Positions 27,687 to 34,727 of a DNA stretch of 64,000 nt are shown one piece after another (within the stretch, counting starts at the first letter, position 1; the number at the start of each line of letters is the position of its first letter). The position numbers were made by a program, and so were the translations under genes. The notes below the pieces were generated by a model. That model had not been told where the DNA came from. It worked only from the letters and a program-made list of their open reading frames with translations, and made no database searches. This stretch comes from an uncultured Prevotellaceae bacterium (GTDB taxonomy: Bacteria > Bacteroidota > Bacteroidia > Bacteroidales > Bacteroidaceae), in NCBI GenBank assembly GCA_902774815.1, contig CACYJV010000001.1:147809-211808 (forward strand). The letters run 5' to 3'.

Positions 27687-27716
27687 TTTTACTATTTTAC
27701 CTTTTTACTTTTTCAT
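27682..27716. repeat. Heptamer array (TTTTACT type, 5 units)
   Basis: Five T-rich units at strict 7-base spacing cross the esterase stop codon (27705-27707) and reach the start of the nuclease gene. On the reverse strand each unit resembles AGTAAAA and supplies TAA. Confidence 0.7.
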
Positions 27717-28550
27717 TTGCCTGATGTGCCTCTCAAGAATATGGAAGGCAGGGTCCACCATGCTGCCATGGTCGTGGCCGTCGAGTTCATAGAGGTAGGT
27801 CTGCTTATGCCCCACCAACTTCATCATTCGGTCCAAGTATTGGTTCTCGTCGTAACGGCCATAGAGTTCCAGCTCACGGTCGCCACAAATCAGCACCAGA
27901 GGCGGACAGTCGTTGCGTACCCAATAGAGCGGCGCCCACTCGTCGATGGTTGGCTTCAGCGGACCAATGCCCTGCATCTTGCGCACGTTGTAATGCGTGA
28001 TGGCCTGCCCGCTGAACGGCACATAGAGCATTACCTCATCGGCATCAACGCCATAGCGTGCCAGCCAAGCCTTGTTCAGGCATAGCATCATGCTCAGGTA
28101 ACCGCCAGCAGAATGACCCGTAACGACTATCTTACGTGCATCGCCACCATATTCACCGACATGGCGGAACACCCACGCCACAGCCTCAGCAGCATCGTCG
28201 AGTGTCTCTGCAACCGTCACCTTAGGCAATAGTCTATAGTTGACTCCCACCACTACATAGCCTTTGTTCTTCAGCCGTTCGGGTATCTCTTTCTGTCCAG
28301 CTTCCAGTCCACCGCCATGGAACCACACCACAACGGTGCCGTCGTGTTGCTGCACAGGGTAGTAGACGTCCAACTTCAACCTTTCGCGTGCGTAGTCATC
28401 AGTTTTCTTTGTGTAGCTCACGTCACTCACGAACTTATAATCCTGTGCCCACAACGAAGGGGCAAGGAATAGGAAGAGGAGGAGCAAACCACCCCCAAAA
28501 CCTCCCATAGGGAGGGAAGTCTGCTTAGTCTTGTTTGTTGTTGTCTTCAT
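27705..28550 (-). CDS. Secreted alpha/beta-hydrolase (esterase/BD-FAE type)
   Basis: The 281-residue enzyme has an N-terminal signal peptide (LLLLFLFLAPSLWAQ). A hormone-sensitive-lipase-like fold follows: oxyanion motif WFHGGGLEAGQ near 76, nucleophile elbow GHSAGGYLS near 145, an Asp in LICGDRELE near 220 and His near 251 (GHDHGSM). It probably cleaves acyl or feruloyl esters in the periplasm or outside. Residues 11-21 of the signal region (TSLPMGGFGGG) are encoded by a dispersed intergenic repeat found again 200 bases upstream, so the n-region was apparently remodelled by that repeat. Confidence 0.85.
   Translation of the reverse strand: MKTTTNKTKQTSLPMGGFGGGLLLLFLFLAPSLWAQDYKFVSDVSYTKKTDDYARERLKLDVYYPVQQHDGTVVVWFHGGGLEAGQKEIPERLKNKGYVVVGVNYRLLPKVTVAETLDDAAEAVAWVFRHVGEYGGDARKIVVTGHSAGGYLSMMLCLNKAWLARYGVDADEVMLYVPFSGQAITHYNVRKMQGIGPLKPTIDEWAPLYWVRNDCPPLVLICGDRELELYGRYDENQYLDRMMKLVGHKQTYLYELDGHDHGSMVDPAFHILERHIRQMKK
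28489..28520. repeat. Dispersed CCTCCC...GGGAGG repeat inside a coding region
   Basis: On the reverse strand a small palindrome (CCTCCCTATGGGAGG) is followed by TTTTGGGGG. The same arrangement, in the opposite orientation, is at 28734-28765, and related palindromes lie at 61166-61190 and 63820-63845. Here it lies in frame in the signal region of the esterase. Confidence 0.6.
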
Positions 28551-28733
28551 CTTTCTTGTTGTTTCTTATTGTTCGCGATTCAGTCGCCTTTGCCGTATTG
28601 CTTGATTTGCCTTTGTCGCAGAAATAACGCGGCAAAGGCTACAGATTGGCATTCATTGTATGAGAATCGCCGCGTCCCAATATGCAAAAGGGTAACAGTT
28701 ATATCATTCCCAACTACAATGCTATCAAAACCG

Positions 28734-28765
28734 CTCTCCCTTCGGAGGGATTTGGGGGAATTCCC
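28734..28765. repeat. Dispersed CTCCC...GGAGGG repeat
   Basis: An intergenic copy of the palindrome plus G-tract element seen in the esterase signal region. The rest of the 218-base gap between esterase and lipoprotein genes (28551-28768) holds nothing I can name. Confidence 0.55.
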
Positions 28766-28768
28766 TTA

Positions 28769-29056
28769 CTATCTCTTTTCCCAGTCGATATCGAAGTCGC
28801 TTCCTTCGTCGGTCACTTTGACATCGTAGACGGCCTCTTCACCATTAAGTTTGCCGGTCAGCACGCCCTTATAGCCTTTGCCCTCGGCCTTATCGAGTTT
28901 CAAATCGGTCACCTCAAGCTCATTGCCATGTGCCTTCTCATACTCTACCATGCTTTGTTGTACCCTGTCGCTCAGCTTTTCTTCCGATACCACGCAGCCA
29001 CTCAGCATTACCAACACCGAGCATGCCACCATCAATGAAACCAAATACTTCTTCAT
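28769..29056 (-). CDS. Small lipoprotein of unknown function
   Basis: Starting at ATG 29056 gives 95 residues (MKKYLVSLMVACSVLVMLSGC). The lipobox LSGC at Cys21 predicts a lipid anchor. The mature 75 residues look like a small alpha/beta domain (LEVTDLKLDKAEGKGYKGVLTGKLNGEEAVYDVKVTDEG) of the kind seen in uncharacterised Bacteroidetes lipoproteins. It is the first gene of the run continuing through the esterase and nuclease. No function is recognised. Confidence 0.7.
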   Translation of the reverse strand: MKKYLVSLMVACSVLVMLSGCVVSEEKLSDRVQQSMVEYEKAHGNELEVTDLKLDKAEGKGYKGVLTGKLNGEEAVYDVKVTDEGSDFDIDWEKR

Positions 29057-29173
29057 TACTGTTCGTTTTTTAGGATTACTCCGCAAATTTAAGCATATTT
29101 TTCCAAACTACAAAGCACTATGCATTTTTTCTAACATGTTGCACACATTATATATCGCAATGACATGAATGCT

Positions 29174-29239
29174 GAAGCTATGCTTTCGTTCTTCTAAAGC
29201 TATGGTTCAGAAGGACAAAAGCTATGGTTTGGAAGTCTT
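29174..29239. repeat. 22-base tandem array (3 units)
   Basis: Three units of 22 bases start at 29174, 29196 and 29218 with the shared core AAAGCTATGGTT followed by a GAAGNNC end. Similar arrays of the same period and core lie at 46807-46894 and 58343-58428. The array ends 48 bases before the -33 box of the next gene. Confidence 0.7.
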
Positions 29240-29287
29240 GTTAATGAGCAACGTCATAGACAGACACAGCTAAAATAAACAGAAACA

Positions 29288-29319
29288 TTTGCGAGTGTGA
29301 GAAAAAAGAGTTATATTTG
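29288..29319 (+). promoter_or_regulatory. Promoter of the rhodanese/metallo-hydrolase gene
   Basis: TTTG (29288-29291), 20 bases, TATATTTG (29312-29319), then 20 bases to the ATG: a textbook Bacteroidetes promoter. Confidence 0.8.
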
Positions 29320-29339
29320 CAGCACTAACATTTTGAACG

Positions 29340-30407
29340 ATGAACATGAAGAAGGTATTAGCATTTTTCTTAGGATTGCTAGGGCTCGGCACGAGCACGG
29401 CATGTAGCGGACAAAACTACGAGGATGCCGACGTGACGGCCTTTGCCGCATTGGCAGACAATCCCGACGTGCAGCTCCTTGACGTTCGCACGGCAGAAGA
29501 GTATGCCGAAGGCCACTTGGCCGGTGCGATGAATATCGACGTGAAGCAGACAACGTTCCACGACAAAGCCCTGGCGCAACTGGACCGAGGCAGGAAAGTG
29601 GCCGTCTACTGCCGTAGCGGGCGCCGCTCGGCCAATGCTGCTTCAATGCTGGCTGCCGATGGCTACACGGTGGTAAACCTGAAGGGAGGCATCATGGAAT
29701 GGCAGCAGAAGCGTCGCCCCGTAACGAAGGACATGACTGAGGTTGACGCCTTCCGCACAAAGAGTGGAAAGGTAGTGCGTATGCATGCGCTGATGCACGC
29801 CAGTATCCGCATGGAGTTCGACGGCAAGGAAATCATGATAGACCCCGTCAGGCAATTGGGAAACCGTTCCGTTGACTATACGCAACTACCAAAGGCCGAT
29901 TTCATCTTCGTGACACATGAACATGGCGACCACTTTGACAAGCAGGCACTGCTGCAACTCTCTGGCAGCAAGACGCAACTAGTGACGAACCGCCGGTGTG
30001 CTAACATGCTAGGCTATGGCCATGCCATGGCCAACGGTGACAGTCTGCTGCTGAACGAGGACATCAAACTGGAAGCGGTGCCGGCTTATAACACCACTGA
30101 GGGACACCTGCAATTCCATCCTAAAGGACGCGATAACGGTTACATATTGACGCTTGACGGGCTGCGAATCTACATCGCAGGCGACACGGAGGACATCCCC
30201 GAAATGGGCCAATTGGGCGACATTGACATCGCTTTCCTGCCCTGCAACCAACCGTACACGATGACGACGGAGCAATTGGTGAAGGCTGCGAAAATGGTAA
30301 AGCCGCGTGTATTGTTCCCGTATCACTATGGTCAAACCAACGTCTTGGGCATTCCTCAGCAGCTGAACGAGGAAGGCATCGATGTACGCATCAGGCACTA
30401 CGAGTGA
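29340..30407 (+). CDS. Rhodanese fused to a UlaG-like metallo-beta-lactamase-fold hydrolase, lipoprotein
   Basis: The 355-residue protein combines a signal/lipobox region (STAC, Cys22), a rhodanese domain (about 30-125) with active-site loop CRSGRRS at Cys91, and a metallo-hydrolase domain (about 145-355). The second domain carries THEHGDHFD (192-200), a later metal-binding Asp in IAGDTEDIPE near 281 and His in PYHYGQTN near 330. Rhodaneses move sulfane sulfur; the hydrolase domain resembles UlaG lactonases. Being lipid-anchored, the fusion should act in the periplasm or at the surface. It may begin an operon with two methyltransferase genes. Confidence 0.87.
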   Translation: MNMKKVLAFFLGLLGLGTSTACSGQNYEDADVTAFAALADNPDVQLLDVRTAEEYAEGHLAGAMNIDVKQTTFHDKALAQLDRGRKVAVYCRSGRRSANAASMLAADGYTVVNLKGGIMEWQQKRRPVTKDMTEVDAFRTKSGKVVRMHALMHASIRMEFDGKEIMIDPVRQLGNRSVDYTQLPKADFIFVTHEHGDHFDKQALLQLSGSKTQLVTNRRCANMLGYGHAMANGDSLLLNEDIKLEAVPAYNTTEGHLQFHPKGRDNGYILTLDGLRIYIAGDTEDIPEMGQLGDIDIAFLPCNQPYTMTTEQLVKAAKMVKPRVLFPYHYGQTNVLGIPQQLNEEGIDVRIRHYE

Positions 30408-30414
30408 TTGCCGC

Positions 30415-31140
30415 ATGGAGCTGAAAACTAATAACGACCCCATGGGGCAGGCCATTGCCGACTACTGGTCGACAGGCAAAGCTGACAGGCTGAGGGTGCT
30501 ATCGCCATTGTTCGATGAGGACGAAATTCCCGTGCCCCTACTCTTCCGATCGTTCGAGGATATGCCTCTATTGGAACAGAAGGCTCTGCGTATGACACGT
30601 GGCCGTACGTTGGACGTAGGTAGCGGTGCGGGTTGTCACGCTTTGTGGCTGCAGGAGCAAGGAATTGACGTGACAGCACTCGACATCTCATCCCTCGCGG
30701 TACAGACCATGCTCCAACGGGGACTGAGCAAAGTGGTGCAGGGCGATTTCTTCGACCTAGATGACGGCCCTTATGACACCATCCTAATGCTGATGAATGG
30801 CATCGGTATTGTTGGTACCCTGAACCATATGCCCCGTTTCTTTGCACAACTGGACCGTCTGGTGGCACCACAAGGAAAGGTGCTGTGTGACTCGTCGGAC
30901 ATCTGCTACGTGTTCGAAAACGAGGAAGGTGTCGTGGAACTACCTGATGGCGATGGTTATTATGGCGAACTGACGTACGAGATGCGCTATCGCAAAACAC
31001 GGGGAAAAAGTTTTCCGTGGCTCTACATTGATTTCGAAACACTGCAGGCCGTCAGCGCCGCCCACGGCTATCGGGCAGAGTTGCTCTGTAAAGGTCCTCA
31101 TTACGACTATCTGGCATGCATCAGCAGGAACCAGAATTGA
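30415..31140 (+). CDS. Class I SAM-dependent methyltransferase
   Basis: From ATG 30415, 7 bases after the previous stop, the product has 241 residues. The SAM-binding motif I is TLDVGSGAGCHALWL near 65-79, with acidic motif II VTALDIS near 86 and MLMNGIGIVG near 126. A C-terminal region DGYYGELTYEMRYRKTRGKSFPW resembles small-molecule methyltransferases. The longer frame would overlap the previous gene, so the internal ATG is preferred. The substrate cannot be inferred; cotranscription with the rhodanese gene suggests a sulfur-linked or detoxification role, which is speculative. Confidence 0.82.
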   Translation: MELKTNNDPMGQAIADYWSTGKADRLRVLSPLFDEDEIPVPLLFRSFEDMPLLEQKALRMTRGRTLDVGSGAGCHALWLQEQGIDVTALDISSLAVQTMLQRGLSKVVQGDFFDLDDGPYDTILMLMNGIGIVGTLNHMPRFFAQLDRLVAPQGKVLCDSSDICYVFENEEGVVELPDGDGYYGELTYEMRYRKTRGKSFPWLYIDFETLQAVSAAHGYRAELLCKGPHYDYLACISRNQN

Positions 31141-32000
31141 AAAAGAATATTTTGAAAATAGAAGAAATCACATCGCTACAGGATGAACGCGTGCAAATGT
31201 TCAGCACGCTGACAGAGGCACAGCTGCGCAACCGGCTGGAGCCAGGCAAGGGCATCTTCATTGCCGAAAGCCCGAAGGTCATACGGGTGGCGTTGCAGGC
31301 TGGCTATGAACCCGTGGCGTTGCTCAGTGAGCGCAAGCACCTTGAAGGTGATGCCAAAGAAATTGCCGAGAGGTTGTCGGCTAAGGGCGTGCCTATCTAC
31401 ACGGGCGAACGCGATGTGCTGGCACAGTTGACTGGCTACACGCTAACGCGTGGCGTGCTCTGTGCCATGCGACGACCAAAGGAGCGTAGCATTGCTGAAG
31501 TGACTGAAGGGGCACGCCGAGTGGTGATTATCGATGGTGTTGTTGACACGACGAACATCGGTGCTATCTTCCGTTCAGCGGCTGCATTGGGCATCGATGC
31601 CGTACTGCTGACGCGCAACTCGTGCGACCCACTGAACAGGCGCGCCGTAAGGGTGTCTATGGGAACGGTTTTTCTAGTACCTTGGACGTGGATAGATGTC
31701 GAAACAACAGCTGAAGGCGAGCAATATCACTACACCAACCAACTTCGACAGTTGGGGTTCAAAACAGTTGCAATGGCACTGAACGACAAAGCCATCCGTC
31801 TGGACAACGAACGGCTGAAGCAAGAAGGACGACTTGCCATCATTATGGGAACGGAAGGCGATGGTCTGCCCGCAGAAACGATTGCCGCTGCCGACTATGT
31901 GGTCATCATACCTATGGCACATGGCGTCGACTCACTGAACGTCGCAGCAGCATCGGCTGTCGCATTTTGGGAACTTCGATTTATTGATAAGAGTGAATAG
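31116..32000 (+). CDS. TrmH/SpoU-family RNA methyltransferase
   Basis: The 294-residue product has an N-terminal RNA-binding domain (IFIAESPKVIRVAL near 49) and a SPOUT catalytic domain with the knot motifs DTTNIGAIFRSAAALGIDAVLL (about 146-167), IIMGTEGDGLP near 246 and IPMAHGVDSLNVAAASAVAF near 267. It probably 2'-O-methylates a ribose in rRNA or tRNA using SAM. Its start overlaps the preceding methyltransferase by 25 bases; a shorter start cannot be excluded. The stop codon sits inside a heptamer array that forms one arm of a 32-base inverted repeat. Confidence 0.88.
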   Translation: MHQQEPELKKNILKIEEITSLQDERVQMFSTLTEAQLRNRLEPGKGIFIAESPKVIRVALQAGYEPVALLSERKHLEGDAKEIAERLSAKGVPIYTGERDVLAQLTGYTLTRGVLCAMRRPKERSIAEVTEGARRVVIIDGVVDTTNIGAIFRSAAALGIDAVLLTRNSCDPLNRRAVRVSMGTVFLVPWTWIDVETTAEGEQYHYTNQLRQLGFKTVAMALNDKAIRLDNERLKQEGRLAIIMGTEGDGLPAETIAAADYVVIIPMAHGVDSLNVAAASAVAFWELRFIDKSE

Positions 32001-32107
32001 TGAAAAGCGAAGAGTGAATAGTTTATGATTACTCTAACTGTTGGGATTTCAATCGAAACCGCAGTTATCAAAGCAAATCATAAACTATTCACTCTTCGCT
32101 TTTCACT
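31992..32107. terminator. 32-base perfect inverted repeat made of heptamers, between convergent genes
   Basis: Arms 31999-32030 and 32076-32107 are exact reverse complements over 32 bases with a 45-base spacer. The left arm is a run of 7-base units (AGTGAAT, AGTGAAA, AGCGAAG). The spacer has its own pairing (AACTG/CAGTT, GGATTTC/GAAACC). Placed between the converging TrmH-type gene and rprY, it probably terminates both transcripts. Confidence 0.8.
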
Positions 32108-32118
32108 CGTCACTAAGA

Positions 32119-32817
32119 TCAGTCTTCCTCGGGAGTAATGAGTTTATAACCCTTGCCGTGGATATTGATAATCTCAATCTGCGGATCGTCTTTCAGATGC
32201 TTGCGCAGCTTGGTGATATAGACATCCATAGAGCGGGCATTGAAATAGTTGTCATCAATCCAAATGGTCTTCAATGCGAAGTCGCGCTGCAGAATCTCAT
32301 TGGCATGCGAGCAGAGCAGTGCCAACAGCTCGTTCTCCTTGGTGGTCAGCTTGGTCTGCTTCTCACCGATGGTAAGCAGTTGCTTCTGCGTATCGAAAGT
32401 GAAGTTACCAATATGGTAGAGTGTCGACTCCTTGGTCTTCTTTCCACGAACGCGACGCAGGATTGCTTCAATACGGAAGACGAGTTCCTCCATGGAGAAG
32501 GGCTTTGTGATGTAGTCGTCGGCACCGAGCTTGAAGCCTTCGACGATGTCCTCCTTCTGGTTCTTAGCGGTCAGGAAGATAACGGGCATTTCAGCATTGG
32601 ACTGGCGAATTTCCTGAGCCAGCGTGAATCCGTCCTTTTTGGGCATCATCACGTCGAGGACGCAGATGTCGAACTTCGTACGCATGAAGGCCTTGAAGCC
32701 CAGATCGCCATCGGCGCACAATTCAGTAGCATAACCTTTGGCCTGCAGATACTCACGAAGCAGCATACCGAGGTTCTCGTCGTCCTCGCAAAGCAAGATT
32801 TTCAGTTTCTCATCCAT
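32119..32817 (-). CDS. rprY: OmpR-family response regulator
   Basis: The 232-residue protein (start MDEKLKILL at 32817) has a receiver domain with acidic pocket EDD (11-13), phosphoacceptor Asp55 in VLDVMMP and Lys in TKPFSMEELVFR near 106. A winged-helix DNA-binding domain ends in IHGKGYKLITPEED. The sequence and pairing fit RprY of the RprXY two-component system of Bacteroides. It follows the kinase gene by 126 bases on the same strand. Confidence 0.92.
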   Translation of the reverse strand: MDEKLKILLCEDDENLGMLLREYLQAKGYATELCADGDLGFKAFMRTKFDICVLDVMMPKKDGFTLAQEIRQSNAEMPVIFLTAKNQKEDIVEGFKLGADDYITKPFSMEELVFRIEAILRRVRGKKTKESTLYHIGNFTFDTQKQLLTIGEKQTKLTTKENELLALLCSHANEILQRDFALKTIWIDDNYFNARSMDVYITKLRKHLKDDPQIEIINIHGKGYKLITPEED

Positions 32818-32943
32818 TGTTGTCGTTTGACTCCCCCACCCCATGTAACGGTGTTGCCTTAGCTCAACCGAAAGGAGCGCGTCTGCCTTTTTGTGGGAGT
32901 TCTGATGGCAGCCTGTTGGGTTATTGATTTTTTATAATTATCT

Positions 32944-34509
32944 TTAGAAGCTTTCTTCCAATTTCGGTAGCTTAATAGTGAAGGTGGTACCTTTGCCATA
33001 ATCGCTGTCCACCTTGATTTCGCCGTTATGCAGCTCGACGATGTTCTTCACGTAAGCCAGACCGAGACCGAATCCTTTCACATCGTGGACATTGCCCGTA
33101 TGGACACGATAGAACTTGTCGAACACTTTCTTAAGGTTCTCGCGCTTAATGCCGACACCTGTATCGCGAATGGAGAAATAGAGAGAGTCGTTATCGTTCC
33201 ACGTGTTCACGTAAATGTCGAGAGGCTCGTCTTGCTTGCGATATTTCACAGCGTTGTCGAACAGGTTGTTGATCATGTTCTGAAAGTGCATCTCGTCAAC
33301 ATAGATGGCCGAGTCGACAGCTTCTATCTGCGTGTAGATATGACCTCCCGTGTGCTCGACGCGCAGCGAGAAGGTGTTAGCAATATTTTCAACCATTTCG
33401 TTGAGGTCAAGTTCCTTTTTCTTGAAGGTAGTGCTCTGACGGTCGAACATCGACATCTGCAGCACCTTATCGACCAGGAAGCGCAAGCGCTTGGACTCAT
33501 CGAGGATGATACGCCCCAGATTATTATTCATCTGTTCTGTCTTCGCCACAGAATCGTCGCTCATCATCTGTGCAGCAAGCGAGATACTGGCAATGGGTGT
33601 CTTCAGCTCGTGCGTCATGTTATTGATGAAGTCGTTCTTGATTTCTGAATAGCGCTTCTGTCGGAACACGAGGATGAGCGTGATGACAAACGTAATGAGC
33701 AGGACGATGGTAAAAATGATACTCGGAATCATGAATCGCACAGAAGAGAAGATGTACGAGTTCATTTCAGGGAAGTGAATCTTCACGACACCCATCTTCG
33801 ACTGTGGGTCGTTGCGGAAGAGCACTTGTGAATAGGTATTCTCTTCGCCATCTTCCGTGTAGTCGGGACAGCGATACACCTCGCGTCCATCCTGCGTAGA
33901 TACTGTGAAATGGTAAGGGATGTTGATGCCATTGTTCATCAACTCGTTTTTTAACGCAAGGTCGAACATCTTGAAGTTGATGCGTTCCTTCAAGGGCTTG
34001 TCGCTGGCCGAGTAGAGAATGGAATAGACCACCTCGTCAAGCAGTGCCTTTTGGTAGATGTAGCGACTTTTCATCACCTCCTGCATAGTCTTGTTGGCTT
34101 CGGAGATGGCACTCTTATCCTTGCGCAAGATCATGGCCTTCGGCATCTGCGAGGGCTTGGTCTCAATGGTCTTGAGCATGAACGAAGAGTAGATAGTTCC
34201 ATCCTTGCCCACCACGGAGTATTGGTGGCTATGCTGCATCGTGCCATCGGGCTGGCCGGAACGTGTGCCAAACGAGTCGACGCTGAAGGCCCGGCGCTCG
34301 GTTTCGTTGACGTCCTTTTCCAAATAGCGCAACGTCTCGTCCAGTTCCAGATTACGGCTGGCCTGATAGAGCGCGCGACTGACGGACTCCTCGAATTGCT
34401 CCTTCTTCATTTCAGCCATCTCGCGGATGTACTGGAGCTGGAGGAAGAGCAAAGCCAGGAACGAAACGCCCATGATGCTCGCTATGGTGAGGATAGTTCT
34501 TTTCTTCAT
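32944..34509 (-). CDS. rprX: Sensor histidine kinase
   Basis: The 521-residue membrane kinase has TM1 at about 5-26, a periplasmic sensor of roughly 230 residues and TM2 at about 259-283. The HisKA motif THELKTPIAS carries the phosphorylated His300. The ATPase domain shows an N box (NMINNLFDNAVKY), G1 (IRDTGVGI) and G2 (GFGLGLAYV). It should autophosphorylate and pass phosphate to RprY. No HAMP domain is obvious. A TACCTTTG box lies just upstream (34522-34515). The kinase precedes the regulator. Confidence 0.93.
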   Translation of the reverse strand: MKKRTILTIASIMGVSFLALLFLQLQYIREMAEMKKEQFEESVSRALYQASRNLELDETLRYLEKDVNETERRAFSVDSFGTRSGQPDGTMQHSHQYSVVGKDGTIYSSFMLKTIETKPSQMPKAMILRKDKSAISEANKTMQEVMKSRYIYQKALLDEVVYSILYSASDKPLKERINFKMFDLALKNELMNNGINIPYHFTVSTQDGREVYRCPDYTEDGEENTYSQVLFRNDPQSKMGVVKIHFPEMNSYIFSSVRFMIPSIIFTIVLLITFVITLILVFRQKRYSEIKNDFINNMTHELKTPIASISLAAQMMSDDSVAKTEQMNNNLGRIILDESKRLRFLVDKVLQMSMFDRQSTTFKKKELDLNEMVENIANTFSLRVEHTGGHIYTQIEAVDSAIYVDEMHFQNMINNLFDNAVKYRKQDEPLDIYVNTWNDNDSLYFSIRDTGVGIKRENLKKVFDKFYRVHTGNVHDVKGFGLGLAYVKNIVELHNGEIKVDSDYGKGTTFTIKLPKLEESF

Positions 34510-34635
34510 GTTGGCAAAGGTAGTGAAAAAAACGGCATCGGCATATCCGAAATGTTAAGAAATATCGATTGATTTAATTAAATTAACACAAAAATAGCGA
34601 GTTAATTAAAAATAGACAAGTAAGAAAGCGGAATG

Positions 34636-34670
34636 TTTGATGAAAGATGAAGGATGATGAGTGATGAAAA
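34636..34670. repeat. Heptamer array (AAAGATG type, 5 units)
   Basis: Units TTTGATG, AAAGATG, AAGGATG, ATGAGTG and ATGAAAA follow at 7-base spacing in the gap after EF-G2. Its reverse complement holds no stop triplet, and unlike most arrays it does not overlap the stop codon. Confidence 0.6.
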
Positions 34671-34702
34671 AAAGGAAGCACCCGCTGATGCGAATGCTTC
34701 CC
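34665..34702 (-). terminator. Rho-independent terminator of EF-G2
   Basis: Arms GGAAGCA / TGCTTCC with extra pairing and, on the reverse strand, a run of T residues follow the EF-G2 stop by about 25 bases. Confidence 0.75.
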
Positions 34703-34727
34703 AATAGTCAATATTCTAATTCGATGA

